From: Methylotenera versatilis 79
GTDB taxonomy: Bacteria; Pseudomonadota; Gammaproteobacteria; Burkholderiales; Methylophilaceae
NCBI RefSeq assembly: GCF_000384375.1
Contig: NZ_ARVX01000001.1
Location: 1,116,001-1,180,000, forward strand
DNA: 64,000 nucleotides
Direction of reading: 5' to 3'
The translations under genes were made by a program, and so were the position numbers. This document shows, piece by piece, positions 37,280-47,683 of the stretch (positions are counted from its first letter, which is position 1; each line of letters begins with the position of its first letter). The notes under the pieces are model-generated. The model searched no databases and was not told where the DNA came from. It worked only from the letters and a program-made list of their open reading frames with translations.

Positions 37280-40093
37280 TTAAAGCATCATTTTCAAATA
37301 TTTACCAGTGTAGCTTTCTTTGTTCTCAGCTAAGGTTTCTGGCGTGCCGACACCGACTACCACGCCACCGCCATCGCCACCTTCTGGGCCCATATCGATT
37401 AGCCAATCGGCGGTTTTAATCACATCTAAGTTGTGTTCAATAATAACAATTGTGTTGCCAGCATCACGTAAGCGGTGAATCACATCTAACAATAATTGAA
37501 TGTCTGCAAAATGTAATCCTGTAGTAGGTTCATCCAAGATATACAACGTGCGACCTGTATCGCGTTTGCTCAATTCAAGTGAGAGCTTCACCCGTTGTGC
37601 TTCACCGCCACTTAACGTTGTTGCTGACTGACCTAGTGTGATATAGCCTAAACCCACATCCAGCAAGGTTTTGAGTTTGCGTGAAATAACTGGTTGCGCT
37701 TGGAAAAAATCATGCGCTTGTTCAACGGTCATTTCCAGCACTTCGCGGATATTTTTGCCTTTAAAATTAATCTCAAGCGTTTCGCGGTTATAGCGCTGGC
37801 CTTTACATACATCACATGGCACATACACGTCAGGCAAAAAGTGCATTTCCACACGAATCACACCATCGCCTTGGCAAGCTTCGCAACGGCCGCCTTTTAC
37901 ATTAAAAGAATATCTACCTGGCCCATAACCACGCGCGCGGCTTTCTGGCACACCTGCAAATAAATCGCGAATCGGCGTAAATAAACCGGTATAAGTTGCA
38001 GGGTTAGAGCGCGGCGTGCGACCAATTGGGCTTTGATCGACATCAACCACTTTATCAAAAAACGCCAAACCATCGATTTCACCAAACGCTGCTGGTTCGG
38101 TATTACTGCCGTATAAATGTTGCGCAACCACGCGATAAAGCGTGTCATTGATCAGTGTGGATTTACCTGAGCCAGATACGCCTGTCACGCAAGTGAGTAA
38201 ACCTACAGGAATCTCTACCGACACATCGCGCAAATTATTACCCGTTGCGTTTGAAAGTTTTAACCAGCGTGAAGGATTAGGTTTTGTGCGCGCTTTTTTG
38301 TATTCGATTTGTTTTTTGCCACTTAAATACTGACCAGTTAACGACTTTGGATTAGCCAAAATTTCAGCTGGCGTGCCTTCTGCGACAATCTGGCCGCCAT
38401 GTTCACCAGCGCCTGGGCCAATATCGACTACATAATCGGCCGCTAAAATCGCATCATGGTCGTGTTCCACCACAATCACGCTGTTACCGATATCGCGCAG
38501 GCGCATTAACGTTTCCAACAATCTATCGTTATCGCGCTGATGCAAACCGATACTAGGCTCATCTAATACATACATCACACCTGTTAAGCCACTACCTATT
38601 TGGCTGGCTAAGCGAATACGTTGTGCTTCGCCGCCTGATAATGTTTCGGCAGAGCGCGAAAGCGACAAATACTCCAGCCCAACATTGGTTAAGAATTTCA
38701 GTCGATTACCAATTTCCTTCACGATTTTATCGGCAATCGCCAGTTTTGCACCTTCTAACTGCAGCGATTCAAAAAAGTGAAGTGCGACTTTTAGTGGCAC
38801 TTCGCAGACTTGATGGATATTCTGCCCGCCCACTTTTACATGGCGCGCTTCACGGCGTAAGCGTGTGCCGCTACATTCTGGGCAGGCTTGATTATTCAAA
38901 TATTTAGATAACTCTTCGCGCACCGCAGTCGATTCGCTTTCACGATAGCGGCGTTGCAGGTTGTTTAAAATACCTTCAAATGTGTGCGTTTTGCCAAAAA
39001 AAGTGCCACGCTCATTTAAATATTTGAACGCAATTACTTCGCGCCCAGAACCGTTTAACAATACATCTTGAATCGTTTCAGACAGCTCTTCAAACGCCGT
39101 TTCTAAATCGAAGCTGTAGTGCGCTGCCAAGCTTTGTAACATTTGAAAATAAAACTGGTTGCGTTTATCCCAGCCTTTAATTGCGCCACTTGCGAGTGAA
39201 AGCGTAGGAAATGCCACCACGCGTTTAGGATCAAAAAAGCTGATATTGCCCAAGCCATCGCACTTGGGGCAGGCGCCCATTGGGTTGTTAAATGAGAATA
39301 GGCGTGGTTCTAATTCGGCTAGTGAGTAATCACACACAGGACATGAAAATTTGGCTGAAAACAAATGTTCTTTATCAGTATCCATTTCAACTGCAATGGC
39401 TTTACCTTCCGCCAAGCGCAAAGCGGTTTCGAATGATTCGGCGATACGCTGTTTTAAATCGGCCTTTACCTTAATGCGGTCAATCACCACATCCACAGAG
39501 TGCTTCACCGTTTTAGTTAATTTCGGCAACTCATCCATTTCATAAATCTTGCCGTCTACGCGCAAACGCACAAAACCTTGTGCTTTTAATTGATCAAACA
39601 AATCTACTTGCTCGCCTTTGCGATTTGAAACCACAGGCGCCAATATCATCAGCTTGGTTTCTTCTGGTAGTTGTAAAACGCTGTCTACCATTTGCGAAAC
39701 AGTTTGCGCTTCTAATTTGATATGGTGATCAGGACATTCTGGGTCGCCAGCACGTGCATATAGAAGGCGCAGATAGTCGTGAATCTCAGTCACTGTGCCG
39801 ACAGTTGAACGCGGATTATGCGAAGTAGATTTTTGCTCAATCGAAATCGCAGGCGATAAGCCTTCAATCAAATCGACATCGGGTTTATCCATGCGCGCCA
39901 AAAACTGGCGAGCGTACGCAGATAGTGATTCAACATAGCGCCGCTGACCTTCTGCATACAATGTATCAAACGCCAAACTGGATTTACCTGAGCCAGAAAG
40001 CCCAGTAATCACTACCAATTTGTTGCGTGGAATATCCAGCGAAACGTTTTTGAGATTGTGGGTGCGCGCACCACGGATTTTGATATATTCCAT
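37280..40093 (-). CDS. uvrA: Excinuclease ABC subunit A
   Basis: UvrA finds DNA lesions for nucleotide excision repair. The 937-residue protein has two ABC ATPase modules: Walker [21 protein letters not shown] near residue 30 and [16 protein letters not shown] near 640, each with an LSGGEAQR signature. It also has two zinc modules: CPVC...CPKC near 255-280 and CEAC...CDVC near 735-765. The Gly-rich C-terminus ends shortly after the second ATPase. It is convergent with the polysaccharide trio and divergent from the MFS gene. Confidence 0.99.
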   Translation of the reverse strand: MEYIKIRGARTHNLKNVSLDIPRNKLVVITGLSGSGKSSLAFDTLYAEGQRRYVESLSAYARQFLARMDKPDVDLIEGLSPAISIEQKSTSHNPRSTVGTVTEIHDYLRLLYARAGDPECPDHHIKLEAQTVSQMVDSVLQLPEETKLMILAPVVSNRKGEQVDLFDQLKAQGFVRLRVDGKIYEMDELPKLTKTVKHSVDVVIDRIKVKADLKQRIAESFETALRLAEGKAIAVEMDTDKEHLFSAKFSCPVCDYSLAELEPRLFSFNNPMGACPKCDGLGNISFFDPKRVVAFPTLSLASGAIKGWDKRNQFYFQMLQSLAAHYSFDLETAFEELSETIQDVLLNGSGREVIAFKYLNERGTFFGKTHTFEGILNNLQRRYRESESTAVREELSKYLNNQACPECSGTRLRREARHVKVGGQNIHQVCEVPLKVALHFFESLQLEGAKLAIADKIVKEIGNRLKFLTNVGLEYLSLSRSAETLSGGEAQRIRLASQIGSGLTGVMYVLDEPSIGLHQRDNDRLLETLMRLRDIGNSVIVVEHDHDAILAADYVVDIGPGAGEHGGQIVAEGTPAEILANPKSLTGQYLSGKKQIEYKKARTKPNPSRWLKLSNATGNNLRDVSVEIPVGLLTCVTGVSGSGKSTLINDTLYRVVAQHLYGSNTEPAAFGEIDGLAFFDKVVDVDQSPIGRTPRSNPATYTGLFTPIRDLFAGVPESRARGYGPGRYSFNVKGGRCEACQGDGVIRVEMHFLPDVYVPCDVCKGQRYNRETLEINFKGKNIREVLEMTVEQAHDFFQAQPVISRKLKTLLDVGLGYITLGQSATTLSGGEAQRVKLSLELSKRDTGRTLYILDEPTTGLHFADIQLLLDVIHRLRDAGNTIVIIEHNLDVIKTADWLIDMGPEGGDGGGVVVGVGTPETLAENKESYTGKYLKMML

Positions 40094-40181
40094 CTAGCTT
40101 TATCGAAAATTAAGGCAACCTGTTAATATACGCAATTATTGTGTTTTCAGCTAAATTATTCTGTACTAAAAATAGGGTTTC

Positions 40182-41576
40182 ATGCAATTTTCCGACAAAA
40201 TGACGCGAACTGAATTGCGTTCTACCATCAGCTTGGCCTCAATTTATGGTTTGCGCATGTTGGGTATGTTTTTAATTTTACCCATTTTTGCGGTGTATGC
40301 AGAAACATTAAAAGGCGGTAGCAATCATACGCTGATTGGCTTGGCGCTTGGCGCATATGGCTTAACACAAGTTTTACTGCAATTGCCTTTTGGCATCGCA
40401 TCCGATAAATATGGCCGTAAAAAACTCATTTATATCGGCTTGATTCTATTTATTATCGGCAGTGTAATTGCCGCATTGGCGACCGATATTTATATGGTAA
40501 TTTTTGGTCGTGCGATTCAAGGTGCTGGCGCGGTTTCTGCGGTCGTCACCGCATTAGTCGCCGATTTAACGCGTGAAGAGCATCGCACTAAAGCCATGGC
40601 GATGATTGGCGGTACCATTGGTATCACATTTGCGCTATCGCTTGTTGCTGGCCCTTTGCTCAACCAATGGATTGGCGTTTCAGGCATTTTTTGGATGACG
40701 GCTGTATTATCTTTTTGCGCTATTTTAGTGGTTAAGTATTACGTGCCAGATCCAGTCGCCAGCCATTTTCATTCAGATGCGCAAACCGCACCCAGCAAAA
40801 TGAAAGCAGTGTTAAAAGATAAACAATTATTGCGTTTAAATTTTGGTACTTTTTCATTGCATGCCGCGCAAATGGCCATGTTTATCGTGGTGCCATTTGC
40901 GTTAACTGAAACCAGCGGTATGAATGTCAATGCACATTGGAAAATCTATTTGCCTGTATTAGCCGTTTCTTTTGTATTGATGCTGCCAGCCATTATCATT
41001 GGCGAAAAACGCGCAAAATTAAAACTGGTGTTTATCGGCGCGGTGGCGTTGATGTTAGTGGCGCAATTAATGTTTGCTAACACTATCCATCATTTTTGGG
41101 GTGTGGTGGTTTCGTTGCTGATTTACTTTACTGCCTTTAATATATTAGAAGCGTCTTTGCCGTCATTGATCTCGAAAATGGCGCCTGCTGCATCCAAAGG
41201 TACGGCAATGGGTATTCATAGCACAGCGCAATCATTTGGCGTGTTTTTGGGCGCAGTTGTTGGCGGTTATTTATCGCATCGTTTCGATTATTCTGCCGTA
41301 TTTATTTTTTGCTCAGTGCTAATTGGCATTTGGTTAGTGTTAACTTTTGGTATGATAACGCCACCCGCTGTGCGTACAAAAATGTATCATTTAAACGCAT
41401 TTGATGAGTTGCAAGCACTTTCCTTAGCCAACAAAGTCGCGCAGATGGATGGTGTGTACGAAGCAGTCGCAATCGCCCAAGAGAATATGTTGATTGTCAA
41501 AGTAAACAATCAGCAAGGTGTTGAGCGCCAAACGTTAATAGAGCAGAATATTTTAAAATTGATAGGGAGCAGATAA
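40182..41576 (+). CDS. MFS transporter with C-terminal YAM-like domain (YajR type)
   Basis: This is a 12-helix major facilitator of 464 residues. MFS motif A appears as [16 protein letters not shown] (about residues 82-97), with a [22 protein letters not shown] segment after helix 4. After the last helix a soluble tail of about 60 residues ([19 protein letters not shown]... MLIVKVNN) resembles the YAM domain of YajR. It is probably a drug/proton antiporter; the substrate is unknown. The uvrA-MFS-ssb order is conserved in betaproteobacteria, and its stop overlaps the ssb ATG by one base. Confidence 0.92.
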   Translation: MQFSDKMTRTELRSTISLASIYGLRMLGMFLILPIFAVYAETLKGGSNHTLIGLALGAYGLTQVLLQLPFGIASDKYGRKKLIYIGLILFIIGSVIAALATDIYMVIFGRAIQGAGAVSAVVTALVADLTREEHRTKAMAMIGGTIGITFALSLVAGPLLNQWIGVSGIFWMTAVLSFCAILVVKYYVPDPVASHFHSDAQTAPSKMKAVLKDKQLLRLNFGTFSLHAAQMAMFIVVPFALTETSGMNVNAHWKIYLPVLAVSFVLMLPAIIIGEKRAKLKLVFIGAVALMLVAQLMFANTIHHFWGVVVSLLIYFTAFNILEASLPSLISKMAPAASKGTAMGIHSTAQSFGVFLGAVVGGYLSHRFDYSAVFIFCSVLIGIWLVLTFGMITPPAVRTKMYHLNAFDELQALSLANKVAQMDGVYEAVAIAQENMLIVKVNNQQGVERQTLIEQNILKLIGSR

Positions 41577-42082
41577 TGGCATCAGTCAACAAAGTGATTT
41601 TAGTGGGTAATTTAGGCCGTGATCCAGAAGTGCGCTACATGCCGAACGGCGAAGCGGTGGCAAACTTTAGTATCGCCACAACCGAAAACTGGAAAGATAA
41701 ATCCGGCGTTAAGCAGGAAAAAACCGAATGGCATAATATTGTGATGTATCGCAAATTAGCTGAAATCGCAGGCGAATACCTGAAAAAAGGCCGCCCGGTA
41801 TATGTGGAAGGCCGTTTGCAAACGCGCAAATGGGAAAAAGACGGCGTAACCCGTTACAGTACTGAAATCATTGCAGATAGCATGCAGATGCTAGGTGGCA
41901 GAGATGGCGGCGGTAATGCGAGTTATGATGGAATGGATCAAGGTGGCGGCCAAGATGAGTTTAACCAAGCGCCAGCACGTTCTTCTGCACCAGCCAAACC
42001 TTCAGCGCCAGCAAATAAACCTGCCGCATCACAAAGTGGCAGCGGAAATTTTGACGATTTTGAGGACGATATTCCGTTCTAG
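41576..42082 (+). CDS. ssb: Single-stranded DNA-binding protein
   Basis: SSB coats single-stranded DNA during replication and repair. The OB fold spans residues 1-112 ([28 protein letters not shown]-like [26 protein letters not shown]). A Gly/Gln/Pro/Ala-rich linker follows, ending in the conserved acidic tip DDFEDDIPF that recruits partner proteins. The length of 168 residues is normal. It overlaps the MFS stop (TAATG) and is followed by a terminator. Confidence 0.98.
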   Translation: MASVNKVILVGNLGRDPEVRYMPNGEAVANFSIATTENWKDKSGVKQEKTEWHNIVMYRKLAEIAGEYLKKGRPVYVEGRLQTRKWEKDGVTRYSTEIIADSMQMLGGRDGGGNASYDGMDQGGGQDEFNQAPARSSAPAKPSAPANKPAASQSGSGNFDDFEDDIPF

Positions 42083-42405
42083 GACCTACCTATATTCGTA
42101 GTGTAAATAAAAAGACTCCGTAATTGGGGTCTTTTTTATTTTAAACATGAGGTTATAAAATAATTGCTTATATTAATTTTTTAAAAGATTGAATGAGAAA
42201 GAAATGCTAGTATCTTCACAGTTTTAATGCCTCTGCAATTTGCGCTCTAAATTTTCTTGGTATGGCGATGATAAAAACAATTGAGTAACTGATATGGATT
42301 GTTTTGAGCGTTAAAACAGTCCATTAAATATTTGTCGTTAAACTATTGATGCACATCAGTTATAATTTTGTTTTAAGTAAACATTCATTATATTAAGCCA
42401 AAATC
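42083..42405. other. Intergenic region ssb / fmdB
   Basis: These 323 bases contain the ssb terminator at the left and a TATAAT -10 box at 42361-42366 (weak -35 TTAAAC, 17-base spacing) for the fmdB-DUF502-aspS operon at the right. The middle (about 42145-42330) shows no gene or repeat that I can support. Confidence 0.55.
42105..42141 (+). terminator. Rho-independent terminator after ssb
   Basis: AAAGACTCC and GGGGTCTTT form a 9-base stem with one G-T pair and a 6-base loop, followed by a run of T. A-tracts upstream extend the pairing. It lies about 30 bases past the ssb stop. Confidence 0.85.
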
Positions 42406-42681
42406 ATGCCGATTTATGATTTCCAATGTACCAGTTGTGGTCACAAACTAGAGTTGTTGCGCAAAATAAGCGATCCAAGCACCGCAACATGCCCTAATTG
42501 CAATCAAGAAACCTTTAACAAAATGCTTTCTGCGCCTAGTTTCCAACTCAGCGGCAGTGGCTGGTATGCGACTGATTTTAAAGATAAAAAAGTAAGTAAG
42601 CCGTCTTCAAGTGAATCCGCAGAGTCCACCACAAAATCAGATGCGCCCGCTGCCTGCAAAACGGGTTGTGCCTGTCATTAA
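42406..42681 (+). CDS. FmdB-family zinc-ribbon regulatory protein
   Basis: This is a 91-residue protein. The N-terminal FmdB zinc ribbon has two CxxC knuckles (CTSCGH at about 8-13 and CPNCNQ at about 31-36). A Ser/Lys-rich linker follows, ending in a cysteine cluster (ACKTGCACH). FmdB-type proteins were linked to formamidase/amidase regulation in Methylophilus, but most members, including this conserved neighbour of aspS, have no proven role. It begins the fmdB-DUF502-aspS operon typical of betaproteobacteria. Confidence 0.93.
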   Translation: MPIYDFQCTSCGHKLELLRKISDPSTATCPNCNQETFNKMLSAPSFQLSGSGWYATDFKDKKVSKPSSSESAESTTKSDAPAACKTGCACH

Positions 42682-42722
42682 AAGCATTTGTCACTCAACC
42701 GCTCTCATCTATCTGAATTAAC

Positions 42723-43337
42723 ATGAAAAAATATTTTATTACTGGCTTGCTGGTGTTGGTGCCGCTGTTAATTACCCTTTGGGTAGTCAGCACGCTCATT
42801 CAAACCATGGATCAAAGCTTGCTGTTACTACCAATGGCTTGGCAACCTAAAAATGTGTTTGGCTTTAACGTGCCAGGTTTGGGTGCAATACTCACTTTGG
42901 TGATTATTTTCGTCACAGGCCTTATTGCTACTAATATTTTTGGTCAACAATTAATTGCCATGTGGGAGAATTTACTTTCTCGCGTGCCATTTGTAAAAAG
43001 TATTTATTCCAGCGTTAAACAGGTTTCGGACACGCTTTTTTCAGGTTCTGGACATGCGTTTCGCAAGGCATTGCTGATTCAATATCCACGCCAAGGCAGT
43101 TGGACGATTGCATTTTTAACTGGTATACCAGGCGGCGATGTGAGTAATCACTTAATCGGCGATTATGTGAGTGTTTATGTGCCGACCACGCCTAATCCCA
43201 CTTCTGGCTTTTTTCTCATGTTGGCAAGAGAAGATGTGATTGAGCTGGATATGAGCGTGGACGAGGCTTTAAAGTACATTATCAGCATGGGCACCGTCAC
43301 ACCAAGAGACCGCAAAATACGCGAATTACCGCTTTAA
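42723..43337 (+). CDS. DUF502 family membrane protein
   Basis: This 204-residue protein has two membrane helices (about residues 4-28 and 53-78) and a soluble C-terminal domain with LIQYPRQGSWTIAFLTG, VYVPTTPNPTSGFFLM and ISMGTV motifs, diagnostic of DUF502. The function is unknown; it may act in the envelope. It lies 41 bases after the fmdB-type gene and 51 bases before aspS, so co-transcription is likely. Confidence 0.93.
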   Translation: MKKYFITGLLVLVPLLITLWVVSTLIQTMDQSLLLLPMAWQPKNVFGFNVPGLGAILTLVIIFVTGLIATNIFGQQLIAMWENLLSRVPFVKSIYSSVKQVSDTLFSGSGHAFRKALLIQYPRQGSWTIAFLTGIPGGDVSNHLIGDYVSVYVPTTPNPTSGFFLMLAREDVIELDMSVDEALKYIISMGTVTPRDRKIRELPL

Positions 43338-43388
43338 TTTTTATTCAATCAACAGACTTAACACTATTTTTTAACGAAATTTATTTTT

Positions 43389-45179
43389 ATGACTATGCGT
43401 ACACATTATTGCGGCCACTTAAACCGCTCCCACATTGGCCAAACTGTTAGTTTATGCGGCTGGGCGCATCGCCGCCGCGATCATGGTGGCGTGATTTTCA
43501 TTGATTTGCGCGACCGCGAAGGTATGGCGCAAATTGTAGTTAATCCAGATACCGTTGAAGCATTTAAAGTTGCTGAATCTGTGCGTAGCGAATATGTATT
43601 AAAAATCACATGCGTAGTACGCGCACGCCCAGAAGGCGCAGTGAACGCTAACTTATCTACTGGCGAAGTGGAGATGATTGCCACTGAGATCGAGATTTTA
43701 AACGCATCGTTAACGCCGCCATTTATGTTAGATGACGAAAACCTAACTGAGACAGTAAGACTTGAGCATCGCTACATCGATTTACGCCGCCCAGCGATGC
43801 AAAAAAACATGATGTTGCGTTATCGCGTGGCTAAAACCTTGCGTGATTATTTAGATGTCAATGGTTTTATTGAGGTGGAAACACCGATGTTAACGCGTAG
43901 CACTCCAGAAGGCGCGCGCGATTATTTGGTGCCAAGCCGCGTGCATGCGGGCCAGTTTTTTGCGTTGCCGCAATCACCGCAACTATTCAAACAATTGTTG
44001 ATGGTGTCAGGTTTCGACCGTTATTTCCAAATCACTAAATGCTTCCGCGATGAAGATTTACGTGCTGATCGTCAGCCAGAATTCACGCAGGTGGATATTG
44101 AAACGTCATTTTTGAGTGAAAACGAGATTATGGACATTGTCGAAGAAATGATTCGACAAATGCTTAAATCAGTACAAAACGTAGATTTACCAGCTAAATT
44201 CCCACGTATGCCATTCAGTGAAGCAATGAATCGATATGGTTCAGACAAGCCTGACATGCGCGTAACGTTAGAAATCACTGAGCTTTCAGATGTGATGAAA
44301 GACGTCGATTTTAAAGTGTTCGCAGGCGCTGCCAATATGGCAGGCGGGCGTGTGGCTGCCTTGCGTGTGCCAAACGGCGCTGCAATTGCGCGTAGCGAAA
44401 TTGATGCATATACCGAATTCGTCAAAATCTACGGCGCAAAAGGTTTGGCTTATATCAAAATTAATGATGTGACTAAATTGAATGAAGAAGGTCTGCAAAG
44501 CCCAATCGTTAAAAACATTCACGCTACAGCATTACAAGCAATCATTGACCGTACTGGCGCGCAAAATGGCGACATCGTTTTCTTTGGTGCAGATAAAACT
44601 AAAGTGGTTAACGAAGCACTTGGCGCATTACGCCTAAAAGTCGGTCACGATAAAGGCCATGTAGATGGTCGTGCATGGGCGCCATTGTGGGTGGTTGATT
44701 TCCCAATGTTTGAACACGATGAAGAAAATGACCGCTGGGCTGCGTTACATCATCCGTTCACCGCACCAAAAGATGGTCACGAAGATTTGTTAACTTCTAA
44801 CCCAGGTGCTGCGCTTTCAAAAGCTTACGACATGGTGCTAAACGGCTGGGAAGTTGGCGGCGGTTCAGTGCGTATCCATAAACAAGATGTGCAATCTAAA
44901 GTATTCGATGCACTAAAAATCAGCAAAGAAGAAGCGCAAGAGAAATTCGGCTTCTTGTTAGATGCCCTGCAATATGGCGCGCCTCCGCACGGTGGTCTAG
45001 CATTCGGTTTAGACCGTTTGGTGACATTAATGGCTGGCGCAGAATCCATCCGTGACGTAATTGCTTTCCCAAAAACCCAACGCGCGCAATGCTTGATGAC
45101 TAATGCGCCGAATGATGTAGATGAGAAACAGTTGAGAGAGTTGCATATTCGCGTGCGGTCACAAAACCCAGCGGCATAA
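43389..45179 (+). CDS. aspS: Aspartyl-tRNA synthetase
   Basis: This class II synthetase charges tRNA-Asp. The 596-residue bacterial-type protein has an N-terminal OB anticodon-binding domain (about 1-105) and motif 1 around [22 protein letters not shown]. Motif 2 is [18 protein letters not shown], the bacterial GAD insertion lies at about 290-420, and motif 3 is [15 protein letters not shown]. Whether it also charges tRNA-Asn cannot be judged from this window. It is the last gene of its operon. Confidence 0.99.
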   Translation: MTMRTHYCGHLNRSHIGQTVSLCGWAHRRRDHGGVIFIDLRDREGMAQIVVNPDTVEAFKVAESVRSEYVLKITCVVRARPEGAVNANLSTGEVEMIATEIEILNASLTPPFMLDDENLTETVRLEHRYIDLRRPAMQKNMMLRYRVAKTLRDYLDVNGFIEVETPMLTRSTPEGARDYLVPSRVHAGQFFALPQSPQLFKQLLMVSGFDRYFQITKCFRDEDLRADRQPEFTQVDIETSFLSENEIMDIVEEMIRQMLKSVQNVDLPAKFPRMPFSEAMNRYGSDKPDMRVTLEITELSDVMKDVDFKVFAGAANMAGGRVAALRVPNGAAIARSEIDAYTEFVKIYGAKGLAYIKINDVTKLNEEGLQSPIVKNIHATALQAIIDRTGAQNGDIVFFGADKTKVVNEALGALRLKVGHDKGHVDGRAWAPLWVVDFPMFEHDEENDRWAALHHPFTAPKDGHEDLLTSNPGAALSKAYDMVLNGWEVGGGSVRIHKQDVQSKVFDALKISKEEAQEKFGFLLDALQYGAPPHGGLAFGLDRLVTLMAGAESIRDVIAFPKTQRAQCLMTNAPNDVDEKQLRELHIRVRSQNPAA

Positions 45180-45354
45180 AATGCACTCACTTCGCGATAC
45201 CATTGTTACATCCGCTTGCCGTACTAATCGTACTGTTTACGCGAATGTGCCTAGTTCTCGCATCGTGAATTACATTTTTAGTTATGCAAACTCAGCAGGT
45301 TTATGAATAACGTACCGATGATGAGTTACGATTTTATTTGAGAGCGTGAATATT

Positions 45355-45747
45355 ATGCCAGCTACCGAAATTAACCATATCAACCTCCGCGCCAATCGCG
45401 ACATGATGCATGTGTTGCGCGATTTTTATTGCGATATTGTCGGCTTAACAGTTGGGCCGCGCACGGCGACGACCAGTTATGGCTTTTGGCTTTATATTGG
45501 CGATAACGATGTGGTGCATATTGCCGAATATAACAAGGGTGTCGGCGCACCAGATTTGCATGTGAATGGTACTTATGATCACGTATCGTTTACTTTCACC
45601 GATATGCCTGCGATGGAAGCACATTTGCAGGCGCACCAAATCGCTTACACCACGCGTACCTTAATGAATGGCGTTAAGCAGATTAATTTTAAAGATCCTG
45701 CGGGCAATGGAATCGAGCTGAATTTTGAAGAATTCCGCAACGTTTAG
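45355..45747 (+). CDS. VOC family protein (glyoxalase/dioxygenase fold)
   Basis: This is a roughly 130-residue single VOC-fold protein with metal-ligand positions in INHINLRA (His), YDHVSFTF (His) and GNGIELNFEE (Glu). It resembles small glyoxalase or extradiol-dioxygenase-like enzymes, but the substrate is unknown. ATG at 45355 is preferred over GTG at 45346, because GAGAG lies about 10 bases ahead of the ATG but abuts the GTG. No close operon partners: it is 175 bases after aspS and 184 before the next start. Confidence 0.85.
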   Translation: MPATEINHINLRANRDMMHVLRDFYCDIVGLTVGPRTATTSYGFWLYIGDNDVVHIAEYNKGVGAPDLHVNGTYDHVSFTFTDMPAMEAHLQAHQIAYTTRTLMNGVKQINFKDPAGNGIELNFEEFRNV

Positions 45748-45931
45748 ATAGTTAAAAATTCGCAGATTTGGCGTGTGTGATACGAGTCACATACAAATGA
45801 TTGATTAAAACTAAAATGGTCGCCAGTAGTCAAATTTCTAATTGGATATGTACTGGATAAAGTTGATTCAGCGGATTAATATTCATTAGGTTTAACATTG
45901 ATGTGTGCCGATGAAGTGGGTGGAGAAAATC

Positions 45932-46735
45932 ATGAAAGCAAAACAATATCTATTCTGTACGTTGCTAGCCGCCAGCATTTTTGTTGGGGCTAGCCAGAGT
46001 GCGATTGCAGAACCAAATGCGCAATTATGGCCTGTAATGAAAGAGGCTTTTTTTGAAAAGCGCCCTATGACAGAGGTCACATTTATGAAGATCGATGCAC
46101 CGCGTCGCGCCGAAAGTGGTGCGCAAGTGCCAGTCACTTATACAATTGATAATGCCGCCGCTAATGGTGTGGTGATCAAAAAACTCTATGCTTTTGTGGA
46201 TGCAAATCCGATTCCTTTAACCGCTACTTATCACTTAACCGATGCATTGGGTGACTTTCATTTATCGACACGGATTCGTTTTGAAACAGATGCTTATGTG
46301 CGTTTAGTCGGCGAAACAGCAGATGGTAAATTATACTTAGCCTCGCGCGAGATTCGTGCAGCTGGCGGTTGTGGTGGTACGGTGGAAAACGATGAAGCGG
46401 CAACACGTGCGGCAGCAGGCCGTATCAAAATGAATGTAGAAGTGCCAGCAAAATTTGGGGTTGCAACGCCTGCCACATTTAATATTAAACACGTGATGCG
46501 CACCGGCCTGCAACGCGATTTAGTTTCGCAAGGTTTTGTACCTGCTTTTTACATTAAGAAAACAGAGTTTACTTACAATGGTAAACCTGTGATGACGGTT
46601 GATGTAGGCGTGGGAACGGCGGAAGACCCTTATTTCAAATTTAATTTTGTGCCAAAAGAAGCGGGTAAATTAGAAGTAGTAGCAACTGATAATGAGGGAA
46701 AAAGCTTTACACATTCGGTTGATGTGAAAAGTTAA
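45932..46735 (+). CDS. Quinoprotein-dehydrogenase-associated SoxYZ-like carrier
   Basis: This is an exported 267-residue protein. The signal peptide covers about residues 1-26 (ends AIA). A SoxY-like half (27-150) ends in the carrier motif AGGCGGT with Cys147; a SoxZ-like half (165-267) follows. In thiosulfate oxidation SoxY and SoxZ are separate proteins and the Cys arm carries sulfur. This fused form instead lies near PQQ-dependent methanol/alcohol dehydrogenases in methylotrophs, and its exact role is unsettled. ATG at 45932 has GTGGAG ahead; a GTG at 45905 would add nine residues before the signal peptide. A strong terminator follows. Confidence 0.88.
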   Translation: MKAKQYLFCTLLAASIFVGASQSAIAEPNAQLWPVMKEAFFEKRPMTEVTFMKIDAPRRAESGAQVPVTYTIDNAAANGVVIKKLYAFVDANPIPLTATYHLTDALGDFHLSTRIRFETDAYVRLVGETADGKLYLASREIRAAGGCGGTVENDEAATRAAAGRIKMNVEVPAKFGVATPATFNIKHVMRTGLQRDLVSQGFVPAFYIKKTEFTYNGKPVMTVDVGVGTAEDPYFKFNFVPKEAGKLEVVATDNEGKSFTHSVDVKS

Positions 46736-46764
46736 CCATTAAAATAGGGTAAAAAATCTTATTT

Positions 46765-46792
46765 AAAAGGCTTCTTTTTAGAAGCCTTTTTT
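46765..46792 (+). terminator. Rho-independent terminator after the SoxYZ-like gene
   Basis: A 10-base stem (AAAAGGCTTC / GAAGCCTTTT) with a T-rich 6-base loop and following T run lies 30 bases past the stop codon. Confidence 0.88.
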
Positions 46793-46876
46793 ATTGCTAA
46801 AAATGATAAATGTCATGTGTGGTAATAACTGGCGGTGCTAAAATTGGCACAGTAATAGGAAAATTAAGGAGCAAAC

Positions 46877-47296
46877 ATGAAAAGCTATCGAAAAGAACTT
46901 TGGTTTAATCCGCCCACACGTGTGGCGTTTATTCGCATTACGGAGCAGATTAATGAATGTTTGCGCGAAAGTGGCGTACGCGAAGGCTTGGTTTTAGTGA
47001 ATGCCATGCATATTACTGCCAGCGTGTTTATTAATGATGATGAACGTGGATTGCATCATGATTACACGCAATGGCTAGAGCGACTTGCGCCGCACGAGCC
47101 AGTCAGCAGTTATCGACATAATGATACTGGCGAAGATAATGCCGATGCACATATGAAGCGCCAGATTATGGGGCGCGAAGTGGTGGTGGCGATTACAGAA
47201 GGCCATTTGGATTTTGGGCCTTGGGAACAGATATTCTATGGTGAGTTTGATGGCAGGCGCAAAAAACGCGTGCTGGTTAAAATCATTGGTGAGTAA
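46877..47296 (+). CDS. YjbQ / UPF0047 family protein
   Basis: This small 139-residue beta-rich protein of the YjbQ family is known for weak thiamin-phosphate-synthase activity in some members; the true role is unclear. Conserved motifs are [34 protein letters not shown] (metal/phosphate-binding His and Asp residues) and [28 protein letters not shown] at 46877 has AAGGAG nine bases ahead. It stands alone between two terminators. Confidence 0.92.
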   Translation: MKSYRKELWFNPPTRVAFIRITEQINECLRESGVREGLVLVNAMHITASVFINDDERGLHHDYTQWLERLAPHEPVSSYRHNDTGEDNADAHMKRQIMGREVVVAITEGHLDFGPWEQIFYGEFDGRRKKRVLVKIIGE

Positions 47297-47374
47297 CGCA
47301 GAAAATAATACCAAATAATGTAAATCAAAAAGTTGAGCTAAATATTTGGTTAAGTGACATAAATAACGAGCAAT

Positions 47375-47402
47375 AAAAAATGGAGCAATTGCTCCATTTT
47401 TT
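47375..47402. terminator. Bidirectional terminator between yjbQ-type gene and pqqA
   Basis: A near-perfect palindrome, AAAATGGAGC paired with GCTCCATTTT around AATT, is flanked by A and T runs on both sides. It can therefore terminate the plus-strand gene and the convergent pqqA transcript, whose stop is 17 bases away. Confidence 0.85.
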
Positions 47403-47418
47403 AATAATGAATTAAGGC

Positions 47419-47490
47419 TTATTTATTCATTACGTACATTGTAACTTCAAAGCCAAAACGCATTTCTGTCGCTGCTGGAGTTGTCCACAT
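47419..47490 (-). CDS. pqqA: Coenzyme PQQ precursor peptide PqqA (orphan, 23 aa)
   Basis: This 23-residue reading frame starts at ATG 47490 with AAAAGGAT eight bases ahead. It begins MWTTPAATEMRFGFEVTMY and ends VMNK, closely matching PqqA (MWT-P, then the RxGFEVTMY core). The Glu and Tyr of EVTMY (residues 15 and 19) are the ones PqqE and later enzymes cross-link to build pyrroloquinoline quinone. It is far too short for usual gene-calling cutoffs. No pqqB, C, D or E gene lies nearby, so it is a stand-alone copy. It is followed by a bidirectional terminator. It lies about 700 bases from the quinoprotein-associated SoxYZ carrier, fitting a PQQ-using methylotroph. Confidence 0.93.
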   Translation of the reverse strand: MWTTPAATEMRFGFEVTMYVMNK

Positions 47491-47683
47491 GATAAATATC
47501 CTTTTCATAAAATAATTAAAAATTCAGTATCACAACAAACAATCAAATTAATTTCTTTATTCGTTGCTTGTTTGTATGACTGCATTGTGCGCCTACAGTT
47601 TGCTTAAAGTGCTGCGTTTTGGCATGAATGCCGTATACGTATTTTCATGAGCTTGACATCATTAATCTGTGTTAAAAACTCAA
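47491..47683. promoter_or_regulatory. Upstream region of pqqA
   Basis: This 193-base spacer lies between pqqA and the CBS gene, both on the minus strand. The pqqA promoter should lie here, but I see only a weak TTGTTG -35-like element near 47546-47551 and no good -10. A TTGACA on the plus strand near 47653 has no clear partner. Confidence 0.3.

Noticed and set aside
40182-41576. MFS gene considered as a specific drug efflux pump.
   Set aside because: The family and YAM-like tail are clear, but nothing in the sequence fixes the substrate.
45181-45306. A 41-codon plus-strand frame right after aspS (ATG CAC TCA CTT CGC and on).
   Set aside because: It has no ribosome site and no recognisable domain, and starts two bases after the aspS stop. 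It looks like intergenic DNA that happens to stay open.
45932-46735. SoxYZ-like gene as part of a thiosulfate-oxidising Sox system.
   Set aside because: No soxA, B, C, D or X genes are present. The fused architecture matches the quinoprotein-associated type instead.
47653-47680. Plus-strand TTGACA with a possible downstream -10 near the end of the CBS gene.
   Set aside because: It has no good -10 hexamer and no plus-strand gene to transcribe.
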